A stretch of DNA of 64,000 nucleotides, from assembly GCA_020025535.1 (NCBI GenBank), contig JAHHRY010000007.1, forward strand, positions 12,630 through 76,629, in the 5' to 3' direction. Source of the DNA: Oscillospiraceae bacterium (GTDB lineage Bacteria > Bacillota > Clostridia > Oscillospirales > Oscillospiraceae). A program made the translations under genes and the position numbers. Of the stretch, positions 42,369-51,705 are shown piece after piece (position 1 is the stretch's first letter; every line of letters starts with the position of its first letter). Below the pieces are notes generated by a model. It was not told the origin of the DNA, ran no database searches, and saw only the letters and a program-made list of their open reading frames with translations.

Positions 42369-43175
42369 ATGGAAAAATACTTCAAAATCGGTGAAATATC
42401 TCGCCTATATCACATTGGTGTGGATTCATTAAGATACTATGAGGAAATTGGCGTAATTGTGCCGCACCGCGCGGAGAGTGGATACCGCCTGTACAGCATC
42501 CATGACATTTGGCGGCTGAATGTGATCCGGGAACTGCGGGAATTAAATTTCAGCATGGAGGAGATCAAGAGGTATTTGAACTGCCACACGGTAGACTCCA
42601 CCCTCCATTTGCTTGAGCAGGAGCAGGATAAAATCTGTGCCAAGCTGCAGATGCTGATGGAGCTGCAGACCAATGTCCAGCAAAGAATGCAGACCATTCG
42701 CTCGGCGCTGGAGTGTCCAATGCATCAGATTACGGTAAAAAACTATTCGGTGCGTCATTGCTTTTCCATTTCAGAAGGATATACCAACGAGGATGAAATG
42801 GACGTGCTGATCAAGCGGCTGCTGAATATCGATCAGGAGCGCTTTTATGTGATTGGAAACAATCAGATCGGCACGGTCATTTCTCTGGAGAAAGCGCAAA
42901 GCAATGGAGCGGTGCAATATCAGTCCGTATTTATCATGGACGAGCACGGCAGGGATGCGCTGCCGGGAGGACTGTATTTATCCGTCAGCTATCGGGGACG
43001 TTACGATCAGAGCGCAGAGTGGATTCAGGCACTGCTCAGTTATGCCGGAGAACATCATCTGAAACCGACAGGGGATCTCCTGGAAATCCTGTGGGTGGAT
43101 ATCCATACCACTTCGGACGTTCAGGAACGCATTACGGAGCTGCAGCTGCCGGTGGAGAAGAATGCTTGCATTTAG
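42369..43175 (+). CDS. MerR-family regulator with GyrI-like effector domain
   Basis: 268 residues. The N-terminal MerR winged helix reads KIGEISRLYHIGVDSLRYYE (residues 6-25), then PHRAESGYRLYS and a coiled-coil dimer helix to ~residue 115. The C-terminal ~150 residues resemble the BltR/TipA/GyrI-like small-molecule binding fold (LPGGLYLSVSYRG). It would bind drugs or metabolites and activate its own region and the divergent yitT-like gene. GAGGGGAGGAAGGC lies upstream of the ATG. Confidence 0.9.
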   Translation: MEKYFKIGEISRLYHIGVDSLRYYEEIGVIVPHRAESGYRLYSIHDIWRLNVIRELRELNFSMEEIKRYLNCHTVDSTLHLLEQEQDKICAKLQMLMELQTNVQQRMQTIRSALECPMHQITVKNYSVRHCFSISEGYTNEDEMDVLIKRLLNIDQERFYVIGNNQIGTVISLEKAQSNGAVQYQSVFIMDEHGRDALPGGLYLSVSYRGRYDQSAEWIQALLSYAGEHHLKPTGDLLEILWVDIHTTSDVQERITELQLPVEKNACI

Positions 43176-43219
43176 CTGACGGGTATGCTAAGCTGTACTT
43201 TTAGATACGGAGGGATTCT

Positions 43220-43654
43220 ATGGCTACGTTGACAGAGCTGCAGAAAATTTATGATCAATATGCGGAGGACGTGCGTCAGGTGCGGCAGAAAGCCTCCTGT
43301 TTTGCGGGGTTGTTCGGCATGGGAGACGATCCCAGAAAGCACCCCTGCCACGAGGCGTTTTATGAGGCTGTAGGGCATTGGGTGGAGGCATTTGTGCAGA
43401 CCGGCCCTGCGCCCGAGGATGTGTCGGCGGCTGTGAGGTACATTCTGGAAGCGGCGGTGCTTCACTGGGAGGAAGAAAGCTGCTGGTATATGTACGCTGC
43501 CCAGAAGCACGCGGAAGCCCTGATTCCCATGCTGTCCCGGCAGACCTGCGGAGAGCTTCGGGAACGGTATGAACAGTGGTATCCGCCGATTGAAAGAATG
43601 CCCGTGCAAACGAAGATTTACCGTATGCTGTGCAAGGGCGCAAGAAGTAAATAA
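43220..43654 (+). CDS. Hypothetical protein downstream of MerR regulator
   Basis: 144 residues, all helical, with several Cys and Trp/Tyr (EAAVLHWEEESCWYMYAAQK; LRERYEQWYPPIERMP). ACGGAGGGATT precedes the ATG. No family is recognised. It lies 44 bases after the regulator and is ended by a strong terminator, so it may belong to the same transcript. Confidence 0.72.
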   Translation: MATLTELQKIYDQYAEDVRQVRQKASCFAGLFGMGDDPRKHPCHEAFYEAVGHWVEAFVQTGPAPEDVSAAVRYILEAAVLHWEEESCWYMYAAQKHAEALIPMLSRQTCGELRERYEQWYPPIERMPVQTKIYRMLCKGARSK

Positions 43655-43669
43655 GTAACAGAGTATAAT

Positions 43670-43700
43670 CAGGCCGGCTGGAAGCCGGCCTGATTTCTTT
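43670..43700 (+). terminator. Terminator after the hypothetical gene
   Basis: A 9-bp GC-rich stem (43670-43678 with 43684-43692) and a T-rich tail. A second 11-bp perfect hairpin (43710-43720 with 43726-43736) with TTTG tail follows directly. Confidence 0.85.
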
Positions 43701-43736
43701 ATGGGGATGCCCGGATTTTTCCGGCAAAAATCCGGG

Positions 43737-44037
43737 TTTGTTCTGTGCAGGTCGAACAAAATGCAAATCCAAATCTGGGAGAAAATGAAAGCAGTGATTC
43801 AATAGTACAAAATAGTCTAATGAGAAACCAAATTTCACTTGTATCCTTTGCTGCATCTGTTTAGCTGGTTTTGTCTGAATGAACGAATCATCTTGCATAA
43901 TTCAGAGAGACCTTGACATAGATAATTTAGTGTTGTAGCATATAACTATGTTGTGGCACACCACAGCTGAATGCGCGGCTGGTTGACCGCCAAACACGGA
44001 CGTATGTCCGCATATAAAGTGAAGGGAGAAAACACAA
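43737..44037 (+). promoter_or_regulatory. Promoter and leader region of the sugar transport operon
   Basis: TTGACA (43913-43918), 17 bases, TAGCAT (43936-43941) is the best promoter; TATAAC a few bases on is an alternative -10. A short palindrome TGTGG-CACA-CCACA (43952-43965) sits at about the start point and could be an operator. The leader is ~90 bases. Upstream of 43913 I see nothing further. Confidence 0.6.
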
Positions 44038-45159
44038 ATGAAAAAAATCTTGGCCATGGTTATGGCAGTAGTGATGGTTCTTTCTCTCGCTGCCTGCGCT
44101 GGCAACGGCGACAAGAAGGACGACGGCAAGAAGACTGTCGGTATCTCTATGCCCACCAAATCTCTGGAGCGCTGGAATCGTGACGGCTCCTACCTGAAGG
44201 AAGAGTTTGAGAAGGCTGGCTACAATGTTGAGCTGACCTACTCCGACAACAATGTTACCCAGCAGAACAACGATATCGACAACCTGGTTGCAAAGGAAGT
44301 CGACCTGCTGATCGTCGCTGCTATCGACGGCGAGGCTCTGACTCAGACCCTGAAGAACGCTAAGGAAAACGGCATCCCCGTTATCGCTTACGACCGTCTG
44401 ATCATGAACACCAATGCAATTTCTTACTATGTTTCTTTCGATAACTACAGCGTCGGCAAGCTGCAGGGCGAGTACATTGAGAAGGCTCTGGACCTGAAGA
44501 ATGCAGGAAGCAATGTTTACAACATCGAGTTCACTGCCGGCGACCCCGCTGACAACAATGCTCGTTTCTTCTTCAACGGCGCTTTCGACGTGCTGAAGCC
44601 CTACATCGATGCAGGCACCCTGAAGGTTGTTTCCGGCCAGACCGAGTTTGAGAAGGTTGCTACCGCTCAGTGGAACACCGACAAGGCTCTGGATCGTATG
44701 GAGAACCTCCTGGCTTCCTACTACTCCAACGGCACTGTCCTGCACGCAGTTGTCTGCTCCAATGACTCCACCGCTATGGGCGTTTCTCAGGCTATCAGCT
44801 CCAGCTATCATGGCGGCAATGTTCCTTTCATCACCGGCCAGGACGGCGACGTTGCCAACCTGCGTAACATTGTCGACGGCAAGCAGAGCATGACCGTTTA
44901 CAAGAACGTTGCTCACGAAGCCGTTGTCACTCTGGCACTGTCCAAGGATATCCTGGACGGCAAGAAGCCCGCTGCTGAGCTGGCTGAGAGCCAGGAGATC
45001 GAGTGCACTTACGACGTTGAGTCCTACAACAACGGCACCGGCATCATTCCTTCTTACCTGCTGGTTCCCTCCGTTGTTACCAAGGACAACCTGCAGGATC
45101 TGGTTGAGACCGGCCTGTATGCATGGGAAGGCGACTACCTGGTTTCCACTGCAAAATAA
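44038..45159 (+). CDS. chvE: ChvE-type monosaccharide-binding lipoprotein
   Basis: 373 residues. A lipoprotein signal (KKILAMVMAVVMVLSLAAC, Cys20) is followed by a type I periplasmic-binding fold (Peripla_BP_4): VGISMPTKSLERWNRDG, LIVAAIDGEALTQTL, GIPVIAYDRLI, VVCSNDSTAMGVSQA and ITGQDGDVANL. This pattern (SLERW, YDRLI, QDGD) is that of ChvE/multiple-monosaccharide binding proteins, which take D-galactose, D-glucose, L-arabinose or D-xylose. The codons are strongly biased (GCT/CTG/AAG), indicating high expression. Separated from the transporter genes by a stable hairpin. Confidence 0.93.
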   Translation: MKKILAMVMAVVMVLSLAACAGNGDKKDDGKKTVGISMPTKSLERWNRDGSYLKEEFEKAGYNVELTYSDNNVTQQNNDIDNLVAKEVDLLIVAAIDGEALTQTLKNAKENGIPVIAYDRLIMNTNAISYYVSFDNYSVGKLQGEYIEKALDLKNAGSNVYNIEFTAGDPADNNARFFFNGAFDVLKPYIDAGTLKVVSGQTEFEKVATAQWNTDKALDRMENLLASYYSNGTVLHAVVCSNDSTAMGVSQAISSSYHGGNVPFITGQDGDVANLRNIVDGKQSMTVYKNVAHEAVVTLALSKDILDGKKPAAELAESQEIECTYDVESYNNGTGIIPSYLLVPSVVTKDNLQDLVETGLYAWEGDYLVSTAK

Positions 45160-45192
45160 TTTATTCCAGCAAAGTATTTTCGCTCAATCCGG

Positions 45193-45215
45193 GGGGGCGG
45201 GGATTCCCCGCCCCC
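45193..45215 (+). terminator. Intercistronic stem-loop between binding-protein and ABC genes
   Basis: GGGGGCGGGG-ATT-CCCCGCCCCC, a 10-bp all-GC stem, followed 17 bases later by T6. It probably causes partial termination or protects the upstream mRNA, giving more binding protein than transporter. A second imperfect hairpin (45296-45325) lies near the next ribosome site. Confidence 0.75.
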
Positions 45216-45343
45216 TAAATTAATACCATTTTTTCGTGTAATACGTATTTATGAGGAGAGAAACAGGCAGTAACTTCTCATGACCAAAGTGAAATCCGCC
45301 GACAACAGAAAAATGTCGGGCGGAAAAGAGGAGGTCACGCAAT

Positions 45344-46876
45344 TTGGCTGATAATATCCTTGTGATGAAAAATATCACAAAAGAATTCCCGGGCGTTAAA
45401 GCCCTGAACGATGTGAATATCGAGGTCGCCAGAGGTGAAATTCATGCTCTGGTCGGCGAAAACGGCGCCGGTAAGTCCACCTTGATGAATGTACTCAGCG
45501 GTATCTATCCCTACGGAAGTTATACGGGAGATATCATCTATGATGGTGAGGTCTGCCGGTTTAAAACTCTGAAGGACAGCGAGAAAAAAGGCATTGTCAT
45601 CATCCATCAGGAGCTGGCACTGATTCCGGAACTGTCCATCGGAGAAAATATGTTCTTGGGCAACGAGCGTCGCGGCAAGTTCGGCATCGACTGGGAGCGG
45701 ACTTACTACGAAGCAGAGCAGCATATGCGTCAGGTGGGCCTGAAAGAGTCTGCCACTACCCTGATCAAAGATATCGGTACCGGCAAGCAGCAGCTGGTGG
45801 AAATCGCAAAGGCCCTGTCCAAAAATGTAAAGCTGCTGATTCTGGACGAGCCTACATCTTCCCTGAACGAGTCCGACTCCAGAATGCTGCTGGACTTGCT
45901 GCTGGAGTTTAAGAAGCAGGGTATGACATCCATTATTATTTCCCATAAGCTTAATGAAATCTCCTACGTTGCCGACCGGATCACGGTGGTGCGTGACGGC
46001 TCCACCATCGAAACCATCGACAACGCAAATCACGACATCGATGAAGACCGGATCATCCGGGGCATGGTTGGCCGTGAGCTGTCCGACCGTTATCCTGAGC
46101 GTGAGCACAATATCAGCGAGGAAGTCGGACTGGAAGTCCGGCACTGGAATGTGCATCACCCGATCTATGCGGAGAAAAAGGTGGTCAACGATGTGTCCTT
46201 CTGCGTACACAAAGGAGAGATCGTCGGCTTCTCCGGACTGCAGGGCGCAGGCCGCACAGAGCTGGCAATGTCCATCTTCGGCCGCAGTTACGGCACCAAC
46301 ATCAGCGGTGAAGTGCTGGTGAACGGCAAGAGCGTAAAGCTGCGCAACGCAAGAGAAGCCATCGAAGCCGGTATCGCCTACGTTACCGAGGACCGGAAGG
46401 GCAATGGCCTGGTTCTGAAGGATTCCATTGCCATCAACACCACGATGGCCCGTATGGAAAAGATTTGCGGACACGGCATCGTCAACAAGGATAAGGAAAC
46501 AGCTGCCGCGGAAGATTACTGCGAGAAGCTGCACACCAAGACCCCCAGCGTTCATCAGGCTGTCGGCAATCTGTCCGGCGGCAACCAGCAGAAGGTTCTG
46601 CTGGCAAAGTGGATGTTCGCTGACCCTGATGTCCTGATTCTGGATGAGCCGACCCGAGGCATCGACGTCGGCGCAAAGTATGAAATATATTGCATTATGA
46701 ACGACCTGGTCAAGCAGGGTAAATCCGTGGTAATGATTTCTTCCGAAATGCCCGAAATTCTGGGTATGTGCGACCGTGTCTACGTTATGAACGAAGGCAG
46801 CATGGTTGCAGAAATGGATGCTGCCGAGGCAACCCAGGAGAAGATCATGTCCGCAATTCTGAAATCCAGTAATTGA
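45344..46876 (+). CDS. gguA: Sugar ABC transporter ATP-binding protein GguA
   Basis: 510 residues, TTG start with GAGGAGGTCACGCAA upstream. Two fused ABC domains: the first with Walker A GENGAGKSTLM near residue 43 and LILDEPTSSLN; the second with the degenerate GLQGAGRTEL, signature LSGGNQQKVLLAKW and LILDEPTRGID. This two-domain layout is typical of monosaccharide importers (RbsA/MglA/GguA). It energizes uptake through GguB. Confidence 0.94.
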   Translation: MADNILVMKNITKEFPGVKALNDVNIEVARGEIHALVGENGAGKSTLMNVLSGIYPYGSYTGDIIYDGEVCRFKTLKDSEKKGIVIIHQELALIPELSIGENMFLGNERRGKFGIDWERTYYEAEQHMRQVGLKESATTLIKDIGTGKQQLVEIAKALSKNVKLLILDEPTSSLNESDSRMLLDLLLEFKKQGMTSIIISHKLNEISYVADRITVVRDGSTIETIDNANHDIDEDRIIRGMVGRELSDRYPEREHNISEEVGLEVRHWNVHHPIYAEKKVVNDVSFCVHKGEIVGFSGLQGAGRTELAMSIFGRSYGTNISGEVLVNGKSVKLRNAREAIEAGIAYVTEDRKGNGLVLKDSIAINTTMARMEKICGHGIVNKDKETAAAEDYCEKLHTKTPSVHQAVGNLSGGNQQKVLLAKWMFADPDVLILDEPTRGIDVGAKYEIYCIMNDLVKQGKSVVMISSEMPEILGMCDRVYVMNEGSMVAEMDAAEATQEKIMSAILKSSN

Positions 46877-46896
46877 TTGCGAAGGAGTTATATAGA

Positions 46897-48114
46897 ATGA
46901 AAGCTAAAAATAATGATTTGGCCGCTTCCGGGTCCAAACTCAGTGCCGGTAAATTCACCGGACTGATTAAAAAGTATACGATGGTCATTGCACTGGTCGT
47001 TGTCTTTATCCTGTTTGCAGTGCTGACCGAGGGCCGTATCCTGCATTCCCAGAATATGTCCAACCTGCTGCTGCAGAACGCATACGTTCTGGTTATGGCC
47101 TGCGGTATGCTGCTGTGTATTCTGACCGGCGGTAACGTTGACCTGTCCGTAGGCGCAACCGTATGTCTGATCGGCGCCGTCGGCGCACAGCTGATGGGCA
47201 AGAGCGGCCTGGGCGCCGTCCCCACCATCCTGATCTGCCTGCTGATTTCCACTGTGATCGGCGTGTGGCAGGGCTTCTGGATCGGCTATGTCCATATTCC
47301 TCCCTTTATCTGCACACTGGCCGGTATGTTCCTGTTCCGTGGCCTGGGCCGTGTTATTCTGGAATCCAAGACCGTGCCTATCCTGAACGAGCAGTTCTTG
47401 GACATCTTCGCTTCCTACATCAAGATCCCCGGCCTCGACACCGGTGATTCCGGAATGGTCTGGTCGGCACTGATTGCAGGTATCGCGGTGGCGGTAATCC
47501 TGCTGGTTTATACCATCATCAGCCGTCAGGTAAAGATTAAGAAGGGCTTCAAAGTCCCCGCAGCTGCTCCTACTTATGCCAAGATCGCTGTGATTGACGC
47601 ACTGATCATCTTCTACGCTTGGAAGCTGGCAGACTACAAGGGCATCCCCTATATGCTGCTGTGGGTTCTGGCTGTCATCTTCCTGTACGCTTTCATTACT
47701 TCCAAGACCGCTTTCGGCCGTCACTTCTATGCTGTCGGCGGCAACGAAAAGGCTACCAAGCTGTCCGGTATCAATACCAATAAGGTTTACTTCATGGCCT
47801 ACACTTCCATGTCCATTCTGGCCGGCCTGTCCGGTCTGCTGATGGCTGCCCGTGTCGGCTCTGTCAACGGCGACTCCGGTATGTCCTATGAGATGGAAGC
47901 AATCGGCTCCTGCTTCATCGGCGGTGCTTCCGCTTACGGCGGATCCGGTACCGTTTCCGGCATCGTCATCGGCGCTATCCTGCTGGGCGTTATCAACCAG
48001 GGTATGTCCATCTATGGCCTGGACAACAACTGGCAGTATGTGGTTAAGGGCGCTGTCCTGCTGATTGCCGTTATCTTCGACGTGGTTTCCAACCGCAAGA
48101 CCGGCAAGGCTTAA
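46897..48114 (+). CDS. gguB: Sugar ABC transporter permease GguB
   Basis: 405 residues with ~10-12 membrane segments (BPD_transp_2 family). It shows LTGGNVDLSVGATVCLIGAV, the typical Asp-Leu-Ser motif, and YAVGGNEKATKLSGINTNKV before the coupling helix, then AIGSCFIGGASAYGGSGTVS. The ATG at 46897 has GAAGGAG upstream; it begins 20 bases after gguA. It is longer than RbsC (~320), as in the GguB/XylH class. Confidence 0.94.
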   Translation: MKAKNNDLAASGSKLSAGKFTGLIKKYTMVIALVVVFILFAVLTEGRILHSQNMSNLLLQNAYVLVMACGMLLCILTGGNVDLSVGATVCLIGAVGAQLMGKSGLGAVPTILICLLISTVIGVWQGFWIGYVHIPPFICTLAGMFLFRGLGRVILESKTVPILNEQFLDIFASYIKIPGLDTGDSGMVWSALIAGIAVAVILLVYTIISRQVKIKKGFKVPAAAPTYAKIAVIDALIIFYAWKLADYKGIPYMLLWVLAVIFLYAFITSKTAFGRHFYAVGGNEKATKLSGINTNKVYFMAYTSMSILAGLSGLLMAARVGSVNGDSGMSYEMEAIGSCFIGGASAYGGSGTVSGIVIGAILLGVINQGMSIYGLDNNWQYVVKGAVLLIAVIFDVVSNRKTGKA

Positions 48115-48174
48115 TTCGATTTGATTTATAAGGGGCTTGCCTTTACGGCAGCCCCTATTCTAAGAGGTAATCCC

Positions 48175-48453
48175 ATGGACCAGGAAAACAAGAATCCCCT
48201 GAAAATGAAACTGCCCAAAGGAAATCCGACCCACGCCACACTGATGGCACTGGTGGGCGCCTACCTGATCTATATGGCCTATCAGATGCTGCGCAATACG
48301 CTGAACGGCAATTCCACAATGTCTCTGACAGTGACGTGCATTGTGGGAGGCCTGATGGCGCTGATCGGACTGGGGGTAATCGGTTATGGTATCGCTATAT
48401 ATGTGAGCTACCGGAAACGGATGAAAGAGAAAACTTCGGACGAAGAAATCTGA
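48175..48453 (+). CDS. Small membrane protein of the sugar operon
   Basis: 92 residues from ATG 48175 (AGAGGTAATCCC upstream). Two membrane segments: THATLMALVGAYLIYMAYQM and TCIVGGLMALIGLGVIGYGI, then a charged tail. No known family. It follows gguB after a 7-bp-stem hairpin (48131-48157) and is convergent with the AraC gene. It may be a transporter accessory, but nothing proves that. Confidence 0.7.
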   Translation: MDQENKNPLKMKLPKGNPTHATLMALVGAYLIYMAYQMLRNTLNGNSTMSLTVTCIVGGLMALIGLGVIGYGIAIYVSYRKRMKEKTSDEEI

Positions 48454-48526
48454 CCGCTGACAAACAGCCGTCGGAAGATCCTTCGGCAGAAAAAACGACC
48501 GCGCCCGAAGGCGCAGCCGTTCAATA

Positions 48527-49465
48527 TCAGGATTCGGAATCAATCTGATTTTTAAATTCCTGCAGCAGCTGCAGGCTCCTTCCCCGGGTGTGGATCTGCT
48601 CCAGAGAATGAATGCTGTGGTGTACATGCGTCTCTTCGGGAACAAAGTGAACAGCTTGCTGGCTGTACTCCGCAGGCGTCATGCCGAAGGTGTCCTGGAA
48701 GGCCCGGGAGAAATACCGGTAGTCGGAAAAGCCCGACTCCATGCTGATATTGACCATCGAACGGTTGCCGGCAGCAATCAGCTTGCGGGCACAGTTGAAC
48801 CGGACCGTATTGACGTAGTCCTGAAAGGTCATGTTCAGTGCTTCCTTCACAAAATGAGAAATGTAGCTGACTGAGCAGCCTTCCTGCTGTGCAAAGTCAG
48901 AAAGACGAATTTTCTGCATATAGTGTTCGTCCACAAACTGAATCAGACGCATCAGCCGGGCGTTTTTGCGATCCGTGTTTTCCGCCTCTTCCGCAGAGAG
49001 AATGCGGTAGGGCAGATTTGTCAGCAGGTGATGCAGCATCAGGCCGCATTTTCCCAGACAGTAAAGATCGTAGAAATCCGTCCGATAGAGATAGGCAGAG
49101 GCAACTTTCAGCATGGTTTTTTTCAGCCAGAGAGTATTTTCTTTTGAAAGTTTCCCGTCCAGACAGATGTCTTCGGTCTGGATGTTCACCGTGGAGCCCA
49201 GCGCCTGAGAGGAGATCTGCAGGCACAGAAAGGTACAGTCCTGCTGTACTTTGTGAAATTCATGGGCTGAATTGGGGGAGAAGAGGACGAGTCCTCCCGG
49301 CTGCACCACATACTGTTTTTGCCGGCAGGTGACGGCCAGAGGTGCATTCAGCACCCAGATAAGTTCCCATTCCGGATGGAAGTGGGGCGTGCGGTAGTTG
49401 ACGGTATTGACAAAAACACGAAGTCCGTTGACTTCCCGGTCCTGAATGATCTCCAGTTCTTCCAC
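48527..49465 (-). CDS. AraC-family regulator of the sugar locus
   Basis: 312 residues, GTG start with GGAGGTGTCTG upstream. The N-terminal cupin (HFHPEWELIWVLNAPLAVTC; VLFSPNSAHEF) would bind the sugar; the C-terminal double HTH reads RLSDFAQQEGCSVSYISHFV and ISMESGFSDYRYFSRAFQDT. Divergent from the xylB-type gene and next to the ABC operon, it is most likely their activator in response to the imported sugar. About 45 residues extend past the HTH. Confidence 0.9.
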   Translation of the reverse strand: MEELEIIQDREVNGLRVFVNTVNYRTPHFHPEWELIWVLNAPLAVTCRQKQYVVQPGGLVLFSPNSAHEFHKVQQDCTFLCLQISSQALGSTVNIQTEDICLDGKLSKENTLWLKKTMLKVASAYLYRTDFYDLYCLGKCGLMLHHLLTNLPYRILSAEEAENTDRKNARLMRLIQFVDEHYMQKIRLSDFAQQEGCSVSYISHFVKEALNMTFQDYVNTVRFNCARKLIAAGNRSMVNISMESGFSDYRYFSRAFQDTFGMTPAEYSQQAVHFVPEETHVHHSIHSLEQIHTRGRSLQLLQEFKNQIDSES

Positions 49466-49560
49466 TGACAGACACCTCCATTGTAATTTTTTACTATCCT
49501 AACAGAATTATGCAAAAAAATCAAGAAAATTGAGAACAAACCATACAGGGAGTGATATAT

Positions 49561-51048
49561 TTGAAGTTGTACATTGGCGTAGACCTGGGTACTTCCGCAG
49601 TCAAACTGCTGCTGATGAATGAGCAGGGCGAGATCAAGAACGTGGTATCCAAGGAATATCCCCTGGAATTTCCCCAGCCGGGCTGGAGCCAGCAGGCACC
49701 TGAAGACTGGCGCAAGGCAGTCATGGAAGGCATTCCTCAGCTGCTGCAGGGCTTCAACGGAGCAGACGTGGCCGGTATCGGCTGCGGCGGCCAGATGCAC
49801 GGACTGGTAATTCTGGACGATCAGGACAAGGTAATCCGTCCTGCCATCCTCTGGAATGACGGAAGAACCGCCAAGCAGGTAGACTTCCTGAACAATGAGA
49901 TCGGCAAGGAAAAGCTGTCCAGACTGACGGCAAACATTGCCTTTGCCGGCTTTACTGCCCCCAAGGTGCTGTGGGTCAGAGAAAATGAGCCCGAAAACTT
50001 CAGCAGAATCGCAAAGATCATGCTGCCGAAGGATTATGTAAACTATATTCTCACCGGCGTTCATGCCTGTGATTATTCCGACGCATCCGGTATGCTGCTG
50101 CTTGACGTAGAGCACAAGTGCTGGAGCAGGGAAATGCTGGATATCTGCGGTATTTCCGAAAATCAGATGCCCAAGCTGTTTGAAAGCTATCAGTGCATCG
50201 GCACCGTAAAGCCCGAAATTGCCAAAGCTCTGGGAATCCCTGAAAATGTCAAGGTGGCTGCCGGCGCCGGCGATAACGCCGCTGCGGCTGTAGGCACCGG
50301 CGTTGTGGGTGAGGGCGGCTGCAATATCAGCCTGGGTACCTCCGGAACGGTGTTTATTTCCTCCGAGAAATTCGGTGTGGATAACCACAATGCGCTCCAT
50401 GCCTTCGCCCATGCCGACGGCGGTTATCACCTGATGGGCTGTATGCTGTCCGCCGCTTCCTGCAACAAGTGGCTGATGGACGAGATCTACAAGACCTCCG
50501 ACTACGCTGCAGAGCAGGCCGACATCACCGATGACAAGCTGGGTGAAAACCATGTTTATTTCCTGCCTTACCTTATGGGTGAGCGCAGCCCCATCAACGA
50601 CACCAATGCCCGCGGCACCTTTATCGGCATGAGCATGGACACCACCAGAAGCGACCTGACGCAGGCAGTTCTGGAAGGCGTTGCCTTTGCCATCCGCGAC
50701 AGCGTGGAGGTTGCCCGCAGTCTGGGAATTGAAATCAACACTTCCAAGATCTGCGGCGGCGGCGCCAAGAGTCCTCTGTGGAAGAAAATCATTGCCAACG
50801 TGCTGAATGCACAGCTGCAGTGTCTGGAATCCGAGCAGGGTCCCGGCATGGGCGGTGCCATGCTCGCCATGGTCGCCTGCGGCGAATACGGCAGCGTGAA
50901 GGAAGTCTGCGACAAGTTTGTCCATGTGGCTTCCACCGTTGAGCCCGATCCTCAGCTGGTTGCCAAGTACGAGAAGCGCTATCAGCAGTTCAGGCAGATC
51001 TATCCTGCCTGCAAGGCACTGTTTGCTGAATTTGTAAAGGAGTGTTAA
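49561..51048 (+). CDS. xylB: Xylulokinase-type FGGY carbohydrate kinase
   Basis: 495 residues. TTG at 49561 is the start because AGGGAG lies 8 bases upstream and GVDLGTSAVKLLLM then falls at the proper place; a GTG three codons earlier abuts the site. FGGY motifs: MHGLVILDDQDKVIRPAILW, the catalytic-base region, NISLGTSGTVFISS and GEGGCN. It would phosphorylate the ketose made by the downstream isomerase. Substrate could be D-xylulose, L-ribulose, D-ribulose or another ketose, because xylA is not here. First gene of a three-gene operon divergent from the AraC gene. Confidence 0.9.
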   Translation: MKLYIGVDLGTSAVKLLLMNEQGEIKNVVSKEYPLEFPQPGWSQQAPEDWRKAVMEGIPQLLQGFNGADVAGIGCGGQMHGLVILDDQDKVIRPAILWNDGRTAKQVDFLNNEIGKEKLSRLTANIAFAGFTAPKVLWVRENEPENFSRIAKIMLPKDYVNYILTGVHACDYSDASGMLLLDVEHKCWSREMLDICGISENQMPKLFESYQCIGTVKPEIAKALGIPENVKVAAGAGDNAAAAVGTGVVGEGGCNISLGTSGTVFISSEKFGVDNHNALHAFAHADGGYHLMGCMLSAASCNKWLMDEIYKTSDYAAEQADITDDKLGENHVYFLPYLMGERSPINDTNARGTFIGMSMDTTRSDLTQAVLEGVAFAIRDSVEVARSLGIEINTSKICGGGAKSPLWKKIIANVLNAQLQCLESEQGPGMGGAMLAMVACGEYGSVKEVCDKFVHVASTVEPDPQLVAKYEKRYQQFRQIYPACKALFAEFVKEC

Positions 51049-51050
51049 CC

Positions 51051-51689
51051 GTGAAAATTTATTCCGTTCTGGATCCCGAGTTCAAGGCCTACGGCCAGGT
51101 GGTCACCGGCATGGAGGACACCGTAGCACAGATTCTGTCTGTTCTGAAAGATGCCCCTCAGCCTGCAGGCGTGGATTACGTTCCCGAGTACGCTCCTCTG
51201 CAGGAGCTGCCCGCTGCCAATGAAGTCAGCGAACACCTTTACGGCGGAATGCCTGTTCAGCTGGGCTGGTGCAACGGTCACAATACCAAGCTGAACTGCC
51301 TGGAGTATCACCGGGATTCTGAGTTCAATCTTGGCACCGAGGATTTCATTCTGCTGGTTGCCAAGCAGGAGGAAATTGTGGACGGCGTTCTGGACACCGC
51401 CAAAATCAAGGCATTCAGAGCACCTGCGGGCGTTCTGGTGGAATGCTTTGCAACGACTCTGCACTATGCCCCCTGCCACTGCGATCCCGCCAAGGGCTTC
51501 CGGGTTCTGGTTGCTCTGCCCAAGGGCACCAACACCGAAAAGCCCAATATGCCCCTCAAGGCCCCCGAAGACAAGCTGCTCTGGGCCCGCAACAAGTGGC
51601 TGCTGGCTCACAAGGAGTCCAATGAAGCAGCTGCCGGTGCCCATATCGGCCTTGCCGGAGAAAACATTGACATTGCAAACCTGATCTGA
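51051..51689 (+). CDS. DUF4867 family, cupin-like protein of sugar metabolism
   Basis: 212 residues, GTG start 2 bases after the kinase stop with AAAGGAGTG upstream. A cupin-like metal site can be read: GHNTKLNCLEYHRDSE (H, H and E ligands near residues 83-95) and a later H in TLHYAPCHC. The segment FRAPAGVLVECFATT forms the second cupin strand pair. DUF4867 members accompany kinase and isomerase genes. The cupin reading suggests a sugar isomerase or epimerase (as in D-lyxose isomerase-like proteins), which is inference. Confidence 0.82.
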   Translation: MKIYSVLDPEFKAYGQVVTGMEDTVAQILSVLKDAPQPAGVDYVPEYAPLQELPAANEVSEHLYGGMPVQLGWCNGHNTKLNCLEYHRDSEFNLGTEDFILLVAKQEEIVDGVLDTAKIKAFRAPAGVLVECFATTLHYAPCHCDPAKGFRVLVALPKGTNTEKPNMPLKAPEDKLLWARNKWLLAHKESNEAAAGAHIGLAGENIDIANLI

Positions 51690-51705
51690 AAAGGAGATAT
51701 TAAAA

